Source: Ampelocalamus luodianensis (Eukaryota > Streptophyta > Magnoliopsida > Poales > Poaceae). From it: 64,000 bases of DNA. The stretch lies in NCBI GenBank assembly GCA_036346255.1, contig CM070639.1, forward strand, positions 33,758,165-33,822,164, given 5' to 3'. This document shows, piece after piece, positions 46,346 through 59,200 of this stretch (the stretch's first letter is position 1; each line of letters begins with the position of its first letter). The notes beneath the pieces are model-generated. The model saw only the letters and a list, made by a program, of their open reading frames with translations. It ran no database searches and was not told the DNA's origin. A program made the translations under genes and the position numbers.

Positions 46346-47112
46346 CATTTTGGTAGATGTGATAATACAATTTTTGTAAATGTGATAATACAAAGAAAGT
46401 AAGGCACACAAGGAAAGAGCATCCTGATTTCATGCTCCCTATTTCGAATGCGTGTTTGGCGGTGCAATTGCAAAAATAGCCCCTCATTAGAGTGAAATGA
46501 CAAAAATATTTGGGTTTAGGGCTAGCACGCACAGTATTGTAACTATTGTATTGTTTACATAACTGATTCCTTTCGAAAAAGAGTATAAAATTTGAAATAA
46601 ATAAAATATTTGGGAATAAAATTTTAAAAACTTCAATGTAGGTGCGAATTACATGGTGCACAGGGTTTGATTACTTGCATTAGAAACGACAGCATGCACG
46701 GATCAACAAACCAAAAAACACCTAGGATATATGTAGGCCTTTTTTGGAATCGAAAAAAAGGTGGATTGGAACAAAGTTAATTAATTTTGACGGCCCATCG
46801 GTCTCTTACCCTTGTCTCGCAACTGCCCACAGTCGCGGCCAGTCCTGGAGGCCTTCCACCACTGGTCTTCGAAGCGGTCCCACTTCAGAGGATTATCGAG
46901 AGTTGGACGAGACCCCGATGGAACAATCGGTGCCGTCCCCTTGTCTTCGGTAGACTTGCAGGCGCAGCTAGTCTCGAAGGTAGTGCTGTTTTACGAGACG
47001 GGCTAGAAGATGAAATGATGTTTGCAGAACGTAAGGCCAAATCAATAATCAGGACGCAAATTGAACATAACTTACATCTTCATTTCGTAGTGCGCCCGGG
47101 CGGCGGGGAGCG

Positions 47113-48105
47113 TGTAACATCCCAAAATTTCATTTCTAGTTAAAAATAAAGTTTAATTAGTTTTCTTGAATTTTTTGGATTTAAAAATGTTTTCCCTCAT
47201 TATTTTGAAGAAAAAATAAATTTATTTGCAAAGCTAAATACCAATTTTAAGTTGGAAATATTTTATTTAAGTCCAAAATAACTCAGGGAATTTCTGTGAA
47301 TTGTTCCATAAAATTTGGAGTTTATTTGCTTTTTTCTAAAAGTCTAATTGCATTATCTCAATTTCTAAAATTGATAAAGTCTTAAAAATCTGGATTTTAG
47401 CTTTTGGGCCGAATCTCTCTGGTCTATTTCCTTTTCCACCCATGCCAACCCATTCTCGTACCTCTCTCTCTCTCTCCGTCTCACTCCCATGCGGGCCCGC
47501 CTGTCAGCGCCTCCCTCTCTCACAAACACTCGGCCCCACCCGTTAGCTCCTCTCGTCCTCCCTCTTTCTTCCTCCTCACGACATCGCCCCACCTCTGCCA
47601 ATTTCGCTCATACAGAGCTTTTCAAATCCAGCCAAAATAGTCTGTTTTCTTTGCGATTCCTCCGCCATCCTTATCCCGCCACCTCACTACGTCCATTTTC
47701 AAAATTATCACTTCCTTTTCGCCACAAGAACCCCCAAATCTCGCCGCCGTTCCGCGCTGACCTTTTTGCATCGCATGCCGTTTCGGTGCTCCCCTCGCCC
47801 TATAAAAGGAAGCCCTCGCACTGCAATCTCACCCTCATCCCATCCCCCACTCTCTAGCACTTCGCTCTCGCTCTCGCTCCCGCTGCCATAATCCTGAGTT
47901 AAAGATTGCCAGCCAAACGCCTTTCCACCGCTGTTCCTAACGTCGTTGACGACGCTCCGCCGCCATCTTCACCACCATCGCCTTCGTCGTCTCATCTTCT
48001 ACACCGCGCTCACCTCGCCATCGTCGGAGGACCGTCGAAGCTCCATCACAGCTATCAACTTGATCTTGCTACCGCTTCTCTCATCGCCACGGGCAACTCC
48101 GTCAT
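47113..48105 (+). mobile_element. Family-C gypsy LTR, 5' part, cut by element B
   Basis: Begins TGTAACATCCCAAAATTTC and has a pyrimidine-rich promoter region with a TATA box. It is interrupted at 48106 by element B, whose left target copy would be GTCAT (48101-48105). The rest of the LTR must lie beyond the window. The visible end after the TATA has a 5'-leader-like, Ser/Pro-rich composition. Confidence 0.75.
47801..47808 (+). promoter_or_regulatory. TATA box in the family-C LTR
   Basis: TATAAAAG about 0.69 kb into the LTR, followed by a CT-rich initiator-like region. A consensus core promoter position for an LTR. Confidence 0.65.
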
Positions 48106-51100
48106 TGTAACATCCCAAAAATTTGGTCTGTTTTGAAGTTTTAAAAGAAAAATAACCATTTGGACTTTCCTGTAAAGTTAAAAGCTTAATATTAATTTTC
48201 AGAGTTTAAAAAACAATTTAATATGATTAATATTGTGGGGACCCCGGTAATTATCTCCATAAGACCGATATTAGACAAGGTCTTAGGGACATAATCACGG
48301 GTCTCCGGTAAATGAATTCCAATTTAACTCTATCCAAGTGAGAGGCTTAGCCGAATACTAGAGCCCCAACGATCATGCGCGCTGCTCCTTTGCGAGCGCT
48401 ACATGATTGTCGATTCTCTTTCGATTCGAAGCACTACACTTAGTGAGTTAAATGGGAATTCATCAACAACGAGTATGACTTATATTGGCTCCCAAGATCA
48501 ACGACCAATATATTCATACCCTCATCCAACGTTGATTACATCCATACAACGCATACAACAAGAGATCAAAAGACATACTACATAATAGTCGAAGTCTACA
48601 GCTTATTACATACGGCCGACCGGCCAAATTCAAAGTAAAGTATCAAGTAGCAGCGGAAGCAAATAAATAAAGCAAAAGACCAGTAGTGGTATGCCCATCA
48701 CCCGTCGGCAACCGACTGGGGGTTAAATGATAGCACACTACTCGTTAGTGTCACCCAAGTCAACACTAACAAGATCGTCAGACTCATAATCTTCCTCACC
48801 TGAAAAAGCCAGCAAACATCTGGCTGAGTACAAGTGTACTCGCAAGTTTTACACAAATAAAAATAGTTATGTATAAGGGTCATTCAAAGGATGGCTCATA
48901 TTGGTTTAGTTTTGCGAAAGAGACGCAACGATTAACATCCTACACATACTAGTTTTTCATGTGCCCATTTAAAATCAGCTTTGAAGTAGAAGTAAAGCAT
49001 ATAGTAAAACATTTCAGTAATAAACAATTGAATCATGCAAAGACCAAAGTGGCAGCCCACTTTGATGTACTAAACACATGAACATCCCGTTCATGACGAA
49101 TACCAAGTTCAACCACAATTTTAATTAAAAGTCTAACAATAGTAACTCCCGAACTCAAGCGGTTGTCCATAACCGTGGACACGGCTATTCGAATAGATTG
49201 ATACCTGCGGGGTGTACTACTTTACCCAACCGACTTGATTAGCCCGTAAGCCTCCAGAGGCCTCGAAATAGCATACTTCCTATGGTATGCCTACTGATAA
49301 ATCAAGATCTGATCATTTTCAAGAAGAAAGCCCTATTGAGCTAAGTCCCCTTGTGAGATGGTTCCTTGCCTAGTACAAGCATCCGATAGCACTTGCTAGG
49401 GGCTCACAAGTTATATTGGACATACCGATGCAACCAAAACAAGTAAAATTGGTGCTCCCTTGCACACTATAAAGGATTACATCGGCTCCTAAGGAACATA
49501 GGATTTCACGGTCGCTATGCCCCTTACACCACCATGGGACTTAACACAATAAAACCCTCCCCCTACTTAACCATACGGCTCAAACCCGCGTGTGGCAGCA
49601 CGAGTGTACTTGAATTAACGACGTTACCAAAGTTCGGTCCTCAATTGTCTAGACAAGTCCTTCCACTTACCCAATGCTCGTGCACAAAGCACCATCACTA
49701 ACCAACACTTGTCCAGACCAAAAAGCTCATTTAAAATGACAAAATTTATCTCATAAAATAGATACAAGGATCTGAAACAAAAGTATACAATGAGAGTTAT
49801 GTTTATCCCATAATTGTCGGGTTAGCCCCGACAATCAAACTACCGTATCTAGACTTGCATGACTAAGCAACCCATATTCAATAATCATCACATCCTATAT
49901 TAAGCATGTAGGTACTGGCATAATTCAAGATTAACCTCAAGCATAGGACATAACTAAACTACACATCACAAAAATATTTACATAATCAAAATAGCATGCA
50001 AGCAATTATCATTGCACTAACTTAACCAAAACTGGGATCAAATATGATGCAAAAGAAAGTTCAAATGATGCTTGCCTTGCTGGTACGAGAGTTGCTCACT
50101 CTCGTGAGCGTAAGTGTCGATATCAATATGCTCGGGATCTATATAATTATAACATCAAATAAATACCGAGAAAACAACTCAAAAATCAAAATGCTCAAAA
50201 ATGCATGATTTTCTACAGTAATTAGGTCATGATTTTAGATGGACTTAGGTAAAAGAATTATTCCATTTGGAGTTATGAATTGGAAGTTATGCTATTTTGA
50301 ATTTCAGGTTTCATTAACCCTAAGTTATGTAATTTAATTATTTGGCCAAAATTTGTAGAACAGTGGTGGGGTAAAGGATTACATAGGTAAATAGGTAATA
50401 TTAATACAAGTTCAGAATAGTTGAGTCTGTCCCATTTGGAGTTCTTATGATTTAGTTATTGATTTTCAAAGTTATCAGCCTTTTATAGTATAAAAATAAT
50501 GGAGTTAAAGATTATATTCTCCCAAAAATAGTTTCTGTGACAGAGGTACTATGGATACCATTTTTTAGAATTAATTTCACTGAAAATGAAAATTATCAAA
50601 AGTGGTCTCACTGTTTTTGGAGTTTCCAACAATTACTTATGCATTTTTGAAGTTATCAGTCCTTTTCCTATTGCAACAATAATGGTTTTAATAGATTAAT
50701 CTCCAATTAATACTCTCTGGTACAGAGACATGTTTGAAACCAATTTTAATATAAATTTTACTAAAAGTGAAAATTTCCAGAAGTGGTTTCATGTGATTTG
50801 GAGTTAAAATCAATTAGTTATGTATTTTAGAAGTTATTCATATTTTTCAGTGTATCAATAATTCGTTTCTGGGTTTTATAAAGTTTTCATCTTTTCTCAC
50901 CGAGCCACGTTCTAGCCACAGTGACTGACGTGCGGGACCGTGGTCAAGGTTTTTACCCAGTCAGCATTGACTCGGTCCCGGCCGCAATAGTCTGAAGGCG
51001 TATTCCTCAGAATACGTTTCTTCAAAACTCTAAACGTAAAACCATTCTAAGCATGCTAGGGATACGTTTTCTATTTAACGAAAATGTACTCTATAATTTA

Positions 51101-54100
51101 CGCGTCCACTTAAACAACCCTTAGGACCACAAGTCATAGACTCATAACTATCTAACCACAATCATTAGCGTTAATTAATTTGACAAATCTCCCCGTTTTC
51201 GGCTGTAAACATCCGACAACGGAAACGGCGCGGCCGCGGCGTTGCCGTGCTTGCCGGCGGCGAGGGAAGGCCGGAGATTGCAAGATCTACGCGAAAACGG
51301 AAAGACAATAGCGACAGCTACCTTCAGGTGATGATTTTGCCGGTGAAGAGGCACGGTGGCGCGCCGGCGACGGAGTCGAGCGGAGGAGGAGGATACGGTG
51401 ATGGCGAGGATCTCGGCGGAACCACTCCGAGGCAAATGGATGCTGGATCTACACTCCTGGGGTTCAAACGACGCTGAGGAAATGGCACGGGGACCAAGGG
51501 TCTTCGTGCTCAACTCCGGCGACAAGATTCAGCGGCGGCGCAGAGGGGGTCACCGCGGCGGGGTGTTCTGAGAACAAGAAAGAACAATGTGAGGTGGGAG
51601 TAGAATCAGGGCACCCATGAGACGGTCCCGAAGGAGGGAATGGACTGGGAGCTCACCGTGCCGACGTCGGGGAAGAAGACGAGCTCTCACGGCCGTGGAT
51701 TTGAAAACCAGAATTCACAGAGCTCTTGTGCATAATCCGACAAATGAGTTGAGGGGTTTTACTCCTTAGATCCTAGCACACGAAATGACGCGCAAGAAGT
51801 GGGGAAAATCTCACCAGAGACGAAGATGACACAGGAGTGTCCACTGGAGCGTGCTCTGGAGCTTAAGTGAGCACGAGGGGGAAACCGAGGCTACATGCAA
51901 AAGTACGAGCTGAGGTTAGCCAAAATAGAAAAGGCATTGATCACAGAGACGATCGGAACCAAGCGGAGGAAGCTTACACCGGCGAGGAGCACGGGAGAGC
52001 TTCCCCTTCCTCAGCCGCCGAGAGGAAGAGTGAGGGAGAACTAGGGTTCTGAGGTGTCTTATGCTCGGGCGATGACGGAGATGGAGGCGGCGTGAGACGG
52101 AGTAGCTCGGGACTGGCCAACAGATGTGGCGGATTGACGGCGCCGACGGAGCACCTGAGCGTCGCCGCGCGTGGCGCTGGATGCCCTGGCGACGCGATGG
52201 GAGGAAGACGACGATGCCGACAAAGACGCCCCACGCTCGATGTCTCCTCGTTCGCGCGCGAGGTGGAAACGTGGCCCACCGTGGACCGCTAGATCTAGAT
52301 CCAAGGGCTGAGGTTCAAAAGAGTTAAGTGGTTCGGTGGTGAAGCGATGCACTCGAGTCGTTGATCTTTCATCCGCGCTCGCGAGAGGTGCGTTTAGTTG
52401 ATCAGGCTCAACCGAGTCGCGTTGGGTTCGGTCGGAGGAATAGTAGCTAGGGTTTAGATTTCAGAGTTTGACTGAGTTTAAATTTGAATGCCCTACTTTG
52501 ACTGAGGCTTAAAAATAGAAATAAATTTCCAAAAATCATGAAATAATTTGTGGGGGTTCCTGGGAAGATATAGTTCCCATAAAAATTATAAAACCCCACT
52601 ATTCATATTAAAGTTTGTGACATTTAAATTCAAACATGTTGTATGTCTATGAATGTTGTTTGAATTTTAATTAGGTTCAAACTAGTCCCAAAAATTTTGG
52701 AAAAATTATATTTATTCATGAGAATTAATTTAGTATTTAAATAAATTGATTCCAGATGATGATCACAACTTTTTATTACCGATGCTAAAAGAAAACCGAA
52801 ATTTGAAGTGTATGTTTATATGAAATGAGATTTTCCAAGTACAATATATTATGAAATGATTTGAATTTGATAATGCATGTTAGTGAGATGCATTATAATC
52901 CATTTTAATAGTTGGGGCTGTGACAAACATCAACATCAACTATTATAAAAATTAGTTTATTTGGATTCTTTGTGCTTGGATATATTTTCTAGAATTTTTC
53001 CGAGTGTATTTACTATTTCTATTTGTTATTTATGTTTTCTGCTATTTTCTAAAAAGAAAAAAAACTATTATAAAGTCTCAGAATTAGTCCTTGTGCTCAA
53101 ATTCCTTTCTTGTGCTAAAAAAAACTATTTTAACCATTTGGATTGAACTTAATCTTGTGCGCCATTGAACTAGGCCTTAACCGTACAACCACATGCTTGA
53201 TGGGACGGGCTTGGCTAACTAATTAGCAATGTCTTAATTTCAGTTTTGTCATGTGAAGCGTGGTTATGGGAAACGTATTCTCACGGTGGCGCAAGAGGGG
53301 GGCTCTGTTTGGTCGGAAAGACATTCAGTGTTGAAACCTTAGCAGACAGAACTAGGTTAAGAAGGAGCTTTGTAAAAGCCTTGTGATGATCACTTAGTCA
53401 GACACCTCGGAAGTGTGTTAAACGGACATTATAGGTTGATCTATCTGTTGTGGGTCAAGCTGTACAACCTCTGCAGAGTGTAAAACTATTCGAATAGCAG
53501 TGTCCGCGATTATGGACGTGCTCGGGGATTTCACACGGGAGATAGAGTTTCTTCAAAAATGAGTCAGAGTGTAGATGGGAAGTTTACTTGATGTATATAA
53601 TGTTCGTTTGGTGAATAGGTCATTCACTTGGTGGTTTGTGTCGATTGGTGAATGGGATTCACTTATCGTTGGTTTGGTTGGGAGTGAATGGGGAGTTCAC
53701 TAGTCATTTCAAAACAATTGTTTAATTATTATTATTGTTTTCATTTCAGCATTTCAATATACTTATTGTATTTGTCGTAAACGCTATTTTATGCAAAAGA
53801 GCCATACAACTAACCTTTGTTCAAGCCCTGTATGAATACTATTTGCATACATTTCCCCATAGCTTGCTGAGTACATTTAAAGTACTCATGGCTTTATGCC
53901 CTTTGTTTGATTAGCAGTAGAGGGAGAATATCAAGCTGCCTAAGAGTTCTTCGCCCACGAAGACCATGAAGGTTTTACAGACTAGGATGCGTTCTCCACT
54001 CAATTGCCTATGAGCATGTTGATTGGCCATTTGAAGAGTTTATTTCCGCTGCAAGAGTTTATTTGTTTCTTTAGCCCTGTGTGGCAGGTTAAGTAAACGT

Positions 54101-54268
54101 TGACCATAAGGTCCAGTTATTATTATTATTTGTTACTTCGAGATCTTTTTAGTTAAATCGAATAAATGAATGGTATTTCATCACTGTTTCCTGTGTAAGC
54201 TAGCTACTGATCTGGGACTAGTTCAGAATACACAGAGGGTTCCTAAGATGCATTTTTGGGTCCCGACA
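48106..54268 (+). repeat. 5' LTR of element B, with insertion and internal deletion
   Basis: Ends GGGTCCCGACA at 54268. Without the A' solo LTR it is only about 1.47 kb, against more than 3.2 kb for the 3' LTR. The missing ~2.0 kb (equivalent to about 56613-58650) includes the TATA region. At the junction (about 53115-53150) is ~38 bp of filler that resembles nearby LTR sequence (AACCATTTGGATT). Confidence 0.88.
48234..52925 (-). mobile_element. Solo LTR, family A', inside element B
   Basis: On the minus strand it starts TGTCACAGCCCCAAC at 52925 and ends GGGGTCCCCACA at 48234, 4,692 bp. Flanks are AATAT and AACAT, a 5-bp target duplication with one mismatch. The intact site in the 3' LTR copy reads AATGT. 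It shares the palindrome CTATTCGAATAG (49185-49196) and a GAGTACAAGTGTACTC hairpin (48826-48841) with family A but is otherwise diverged. Frames around 51175-52352 are GC-rich LTR sequence and not supported genes. Confidence 0.88.
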
Positions 54269-54272
54269 GAGG

Positions 54273-54285
54273 TGGTATCAGAGCC
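54273..54285 (+). other. Primer-binding site of element B
   Basis: TGGTATCAGAGCC, 4 bp after the LTR end. It is a perfect match to the standard site complementary to initiator Met-tRNA used by many plant LTR elements. Confidence 0.95.
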
Positions 54286-54941
54286 ATATCGACTGTAGAA
54301 CGCAACCTTAGTTAGCATGGTCGTTTTAGCTAAAAGCTTCAGAACTTATTTTCTAAATCAAATCAACTTAATTTGACTTGAGTAGTTGTTCTTTTCTCAT
54401 CTAATCTATTCTCTTCTCATCTTAGTCTATTCTATTCTTATCCTATTCAATTCTTTTCTCGTCTTTGCTGAACCTTGTTTTATAATCTTAAATTGGCTTT
54501 CTCGCCTCATTAATTTCTCTAGTCCGGAAGGAAGCAGTCAAGTCATCGGCAATCATCAAGAGTATCTTCGCCGCTTTGTTCCAGTTGTCCCTGAAGAGTT
54601 TTTCGTTGTCTGGTCTAGAGTAAGAGTCGTCCTATTAGAGTTTAGTAATGTGTTAGATCGCTGTTGCATAGGTCTTTATTTGGGTTGTGTGTAAGTGGGA
54701 GCTGCAGTTTTGCTGTCAAACATAATGTTGCAGTCACACTAAGGCTTTAATTCGAAAAGTTTTATTGTGCTTTCATAGCATTTCAGCTATGTCTTCTTGT
54801 CTTTGCCTTTGGGTATAATCTGTTCCCCTAATTAGGCTGTTTCCATCTACTCTATCTTGTCTATCTCATCTATTGTGCTATTCCCCCTCATCTACATTGT
54901 TTTTCTATCTTATCTACTAAACCTGTGGAGGATTATCGCAT

Positions 54942-56293
54942 ATGGTTGATACTCGCAATACTTCGAGCTGTACTCAGTCAGAGGATGCCAATGCCAATGC
55001 CAATGTCAATGCAAGTGACTAGTCACCAGCCCCTGAAGTCGTAGAGCCAAACCTGGCACAACTTCTAGCAGCTCAGATGCAATTCATGAGTGGAATGATG
55101 CAAAACATGAATGCCATGATAACGCAGCAAAGTCAGACCGCCGCTGTAATAGTTAACTTGTTGAACCAAAATAATCAGAATAGTCAGAATAATCAAGCAG
55201 CAGTTGTTTTGCCGCTAGTTCATCATCATTCCAAGCTATCAGAGTTTATGAGGACTCGTCCACCTACGTTTTCTCATTCGTCAGAGCCTTTGGACGCAGA
55301 AGATTGGCTTCGTTCAGTGGAGAAAAAGCTCGTCATTTCTCAATGCAATGATCGTGAAAAAGTTCTTTATGCTTCACATCAATTGGAAGGTATAGCCGCA
55401 GAATGGTGGGAGAACTACACCGCAACTCATGGTGATCCCCACGCTATCACTTGGGAGGAATTTTCAACAGTTTTTCGTCAAGCTCATGTCCTTGATGGTA
55501 TAGTGGAAATGAAGAAGAATGAATTCCGCGAACTATAGCAAGGAAACATGTCATTGGGTGAATATCTCAACAAGTTCACTCAACTTTCTCGCTATGCTCC
55601 AGAAGATGTTGCTACAAATAATACACATCAGAAGCGATTCAAGCGTGGACTCAACCCAGTCTGAAAGTGCAAGTTGTCGAAAATGATTATGTGGATTTTC
55701 AGCAGATGGTGGATAAAGTCGTACTCATAGAAGACTCTCGTCGTGAGTTGGACGAATCTCGCAAAAGGAAGATGATGCAACATGGAGTTCATCAGAATCA
55801 ACTATAGAGAGCCAGAACCAATGCTCAGCAGCCTTTTCGTCCCAATAATTCATATGTTGGATTCAGAACCCCAGTACCAGTGTCTCATGCAGGAAACATA
55901 GGGATTCCCAATGTCAACAATAGCAATAATAATCAACCTCAGCGGAACCCCAACCATGGCGCAGGAGTTACTTGTTTCAATTGCCACCAGACAGGTCATT
56001 ATGCAAACAAGTGTCCCTAGAAGCGAGGGCTGACACCAATTCCTTTCAATTTGGGACCTACACCAGCTAGGACTTCTTTGCCAAGAGTAGGAAGAGGAGT
56101 GCCTTAGACCCCAAATCAAGCTACCAGGACCCTATCAACTGGCTCGAGAGGAAGACTAAACCACGTCACTGCAGAAGAAGTTCAAGCAGTTCAAAACGTC
56201 GCCTCTGGTAAGTCTTCAGGTTAGACCTACGTCAGAACCTATTCTTTAGTCAGCCCGAATCTCGAGGACGAGATTCCCTTTTTAGGGGGGTAG
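54942..56293 (+). pseudogene. gag: Element B gag with six in-frame TAG codons
   Basis: The ATG at 54942 opens MVDTRNTSSCTQSED, then a Gln/Asn-rich region. The retrotransposon gag core follows: FMRTRPPTFSHSSEPLDAED, ASHQLEGIAAEWWENY and TWEEFSTVFRQAHVLDGIVE. A one-base deletion near 55660 shifts the frame. The zinc knuckle CFNCHQTGHYANKC is at 55973-56014 and the NHVTAEEVQAV block at about 56162-56195. TAG codons interrupt at 55020, 55536, 55805, 56018, 56105 and 56222, and the frame ends in TAG at 56291. No TAA occurs, and the only TGA comes from the frameshift. About 18 CAA codons remain intact. The protein would package RNA. As read it is truncated. Confidence 0.85.
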
Positions 56294-56296
56294 GTT
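56277..56296 (+). other. Polypurine tract of element B
   Basis: A GGGGGGTAGG run directly before the 3' LTR start at 56297, the expected place for the plus-strand primer. Confidence 0.75.
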
Positions 56297-59200
56297 TGTA
56301 ACATTCCAAAAATTTGGTCTATTTTGAAGTTTTAAAAGAAAAATAACCATTTGGATTTTCCTGTAAAGTTAAAAGCTTAATATTAATTTTCAGAGTTCAA
56401 AAACTAATTTAATATGATTAATGTCAACATCAACTATTATAAAAATTAGTTTATTTGGATTTTTGTGCTTGGATATATTTTCTAGAATTTTCTAGTATTT
56501 TTTCGAGTGCATTTGCTATTTCTATATGTTATTTGTGTTTTCTGCTATTTTCTAAAAAGAAAAAAAAACTATTATAAAGTCTCAGAATTAGTCCTTGTGC
56601 TCAAATTCCTTTTGTTTGGCCCAATTCTGTTTTCCTTGGTCTAGCCCATTTTTTCTTTCCACAGCTCGACCGCTTCCATTTCCCTGCGGGCCCGCCTTTG
56701 TTGTCGTTCCCGCGCAAACCATCTAGTCTCACCTCTGCTTCCTTTGCACCGAACCGAGCTGGCCCGTTTCCTATTTTCTCTTAGCCAGCCCGCTCGCCCG
56801 CCATTTCTTTTCTCGGTCAAAGCCCAGCTTAGCCGAAGCCCAGTTTCGCTCGTTTCTTTTCTTTGCGCGTGAGCAGCCCAAGCCGCACCGGCCCTTTTCC
56901 TTTTTCTTTTGTTCCACTACCGCGTGGGCCCCGCCCTTGCCAGCTCATCATCGTCTTGCTCGCGGACTCCTGCTCGTGTCCGTGTTCATCCCGAAGTCAC
57001 GCCGTGCTCACCTTGGATTCCCTCTCCAGCCCTTTATAAGGCTCCCAAACCGTGTCAAATCCTCCGTCTTATCCTCCTCTGCCAAAACCCTAAAATCTCC
57101 AGCCCTAGCTCGTTCTCGTTGCGCCGCAATCGCTGGAGAACTGAGTGTCGCCGAAGCTGCTTCATCATCGAATTCCTTCCTCGACAGTCCATCTCCAGCC
57201 TTGATTCTTCCTCCGTTGGGTCCGCAATAGCATGTGTTATGCCGTATTTCCACCATCTCCCTCTGAGGAACTTCGGAGCCTCGTTTTCGTGTTCGTCCGA
57301 AAAATGACTATCGCTGCCTTAATCGATCTATATCCCGGTGTGCTCCTCCTTCCTCCCTAAGCGTGTCATATCGTGCCCGAGTGTACCCTCATCTAATGCC
57401 CGTCTTCTTTCGGTTTCTTCGTCACTGAGGTTTCCTCATTGCTGTCGACAACTGTGGAGCTCGCCGCCGCCAAGGTCATTGCCGCCATCACCCCGTCACC
57501 AGTATTGCCGCATCGCCACCTTCGGAGGAACCCTCTCCTCCGCGGCATCTCGTTTTGCCACTTTCCCGGAGCTTCCTCGTCGCCGTTTGTCCTCCCCGCC
57601 GCAAGCTTTGCCACCAGCCAAGCTTGCTTTGCCTCCCCGTGGTTCTCCCGTGCTGACGCGGCAGCCATCTTGTGCGCCACCTCGGCACTCAAGCCCATGT
57701 GGCATCCAAATCATCTCTGTCAGCAGCCATGTGGCGAACTAAACCCCACCAGATCCAATCTCCAAGAACCTAGTCCATGGTGCACCAAGTCATTGACCAG
57801 TGGGTCCCACCCGTTAGATTTGTTTTCTTTTCGGCTGATATTTCTTGCTGACGTCAACTGATATAATAATTATCTTTTCCTTCAGAAAAGTAATTCCAGT
57901 AAATCCATAAACCTGATTTTCAGTATTTTATGTGATTTCAATCTTCTAGAGCCCATATCTTTTGCATCCAAACTCCGATTGAGTCCATTCAAATTTATAA
58001 ATTCATCTAAATTCGAGATCTATTTATCTCATATTTGTATTTAATTTTTGGAGTTTATTTGCACTATGTTATTCATTTATTTGGTTTATTTGCTCTGTTT
58101 GCGAGTAGATGTTGATACTTCGGGAAGCTTTGAACAAGGAGTAACATACCAAGATCAAGATCAATCACATGATTTATTCCAAGGCAAGTCGTGGTCCTTT
58201 GATCATATTGAACCTATGATTTCAAAAGTATATTGTTTTATATAATTGCATGCTATCTTTATACAAATTGTTCTGGGGTTAGCTATTACCTGTTGTCATT
58301 ATGTCTCCATTGATTATTTGAACGCCATGAATCCTTTGTTGCCTTAGAATGGGTAATTTTAGTTGGACATATTTGTATTGCCAACATGGGCATCGTATCA
58401 ATGCTTAGTTCAGCTTAGTTACGATGGGTTTGTCATCACATGTGTCATAATGATTAATCTTGACTTAATGAAATATGGAACCGTGGTGGTGAGCCACTCT
58501 TGTTAAAATTTGTGTACCATGACGGGGTTAGTTATGGGTTTTAGTTAAATAAAATGGCTTTCACTTGGGCGAGTGGTTGGTGGATAGTGGGAATGTGGAT
58601 TGAACATGCTGTGGGTTTGTGGTAGTCTCGTCTGAGTAACTTGTCAAGGACTTAATCTTGTGTGCCATTGAACTGGACCTTAACCGTACAACCACATGCC
58701 TGATGGGACGGGCCTGGCTAACTAATTAGCAATGTCTTAATTTCGGTTCTGTTGTGTGAAGCGTGGTTATGGGAAACGTATTCTCACGGTGGCGCAAGAG
58801 GGGTGCCCTGTTTGGTCGAAAATACATTCAGTGTTGAAACCTTAGTGGGCAGAACTGGGTTAACAAAGAGCTTTGTAAAAGCTTTGTGATGATCACTTAG
58901 TCACACACCTCGGAAGTGTGTTAAACGGACATTATAAGTTGATCTATCTCTTGTGGGTCAAGTTGTACAACCTCTGTAGAGTGTAAAACTATTAGAATAG
59001 CCGTGTCCGCGGTTATGGACGTGCTCGGGGATTTCACACGGGAGATAGAGTTTCTTCAAAAATGAGTCGGAGTGTGGATGGGAAGTTCACTTGATGAATA
59101 TAATGTTCGTTTGGTGAATAGGTCATTCACCTGGTGGTTTGTGTCGATTGGTGAATATGGATTCACTTATCGTTGGTTTGGTTGGGAGTGAATGGGAAGT

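Larger units (their letters stand above)
45469..47112. other. Repeat-rich spacer without a recognised gene
   Basis: Original continuation of the sequence left of 15231. It contains two small tandem arrays (46055-46205 and 46238-46345). Stretches at 45720-45960 and 46780-47100 have gene-like composition (for example a 118-residue frame at 46787-47143), but no known domain is visible. Confidence 0.55.

Noticed and set aside
46787..47143. 118-residue plus-strand frame in spacer
   Set aside because: No known domain, and it runs into the family-C LTR start at 47113, so it is not a conserved gene.
51175..52352. Gene-like GC-rich frames in the A' solo LTR
   Set aside because: Overlapping frames on both strands without domains. 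The segment lies between LTR ends with target duplication.
54273..54285. Possible tRNA gene fragment (TGGTATCAGAGCC)
   Set aside because: It is the standard primer-binding site next to an LTR end. No tRNA cloverleaf surrounds it.
56909..57861. Several 100-140-residue frames in the 3' LTR of element B
   Set aside because: They overlap one another on both strands in the pyrimidine-rich promoter and leader region of the LTR.
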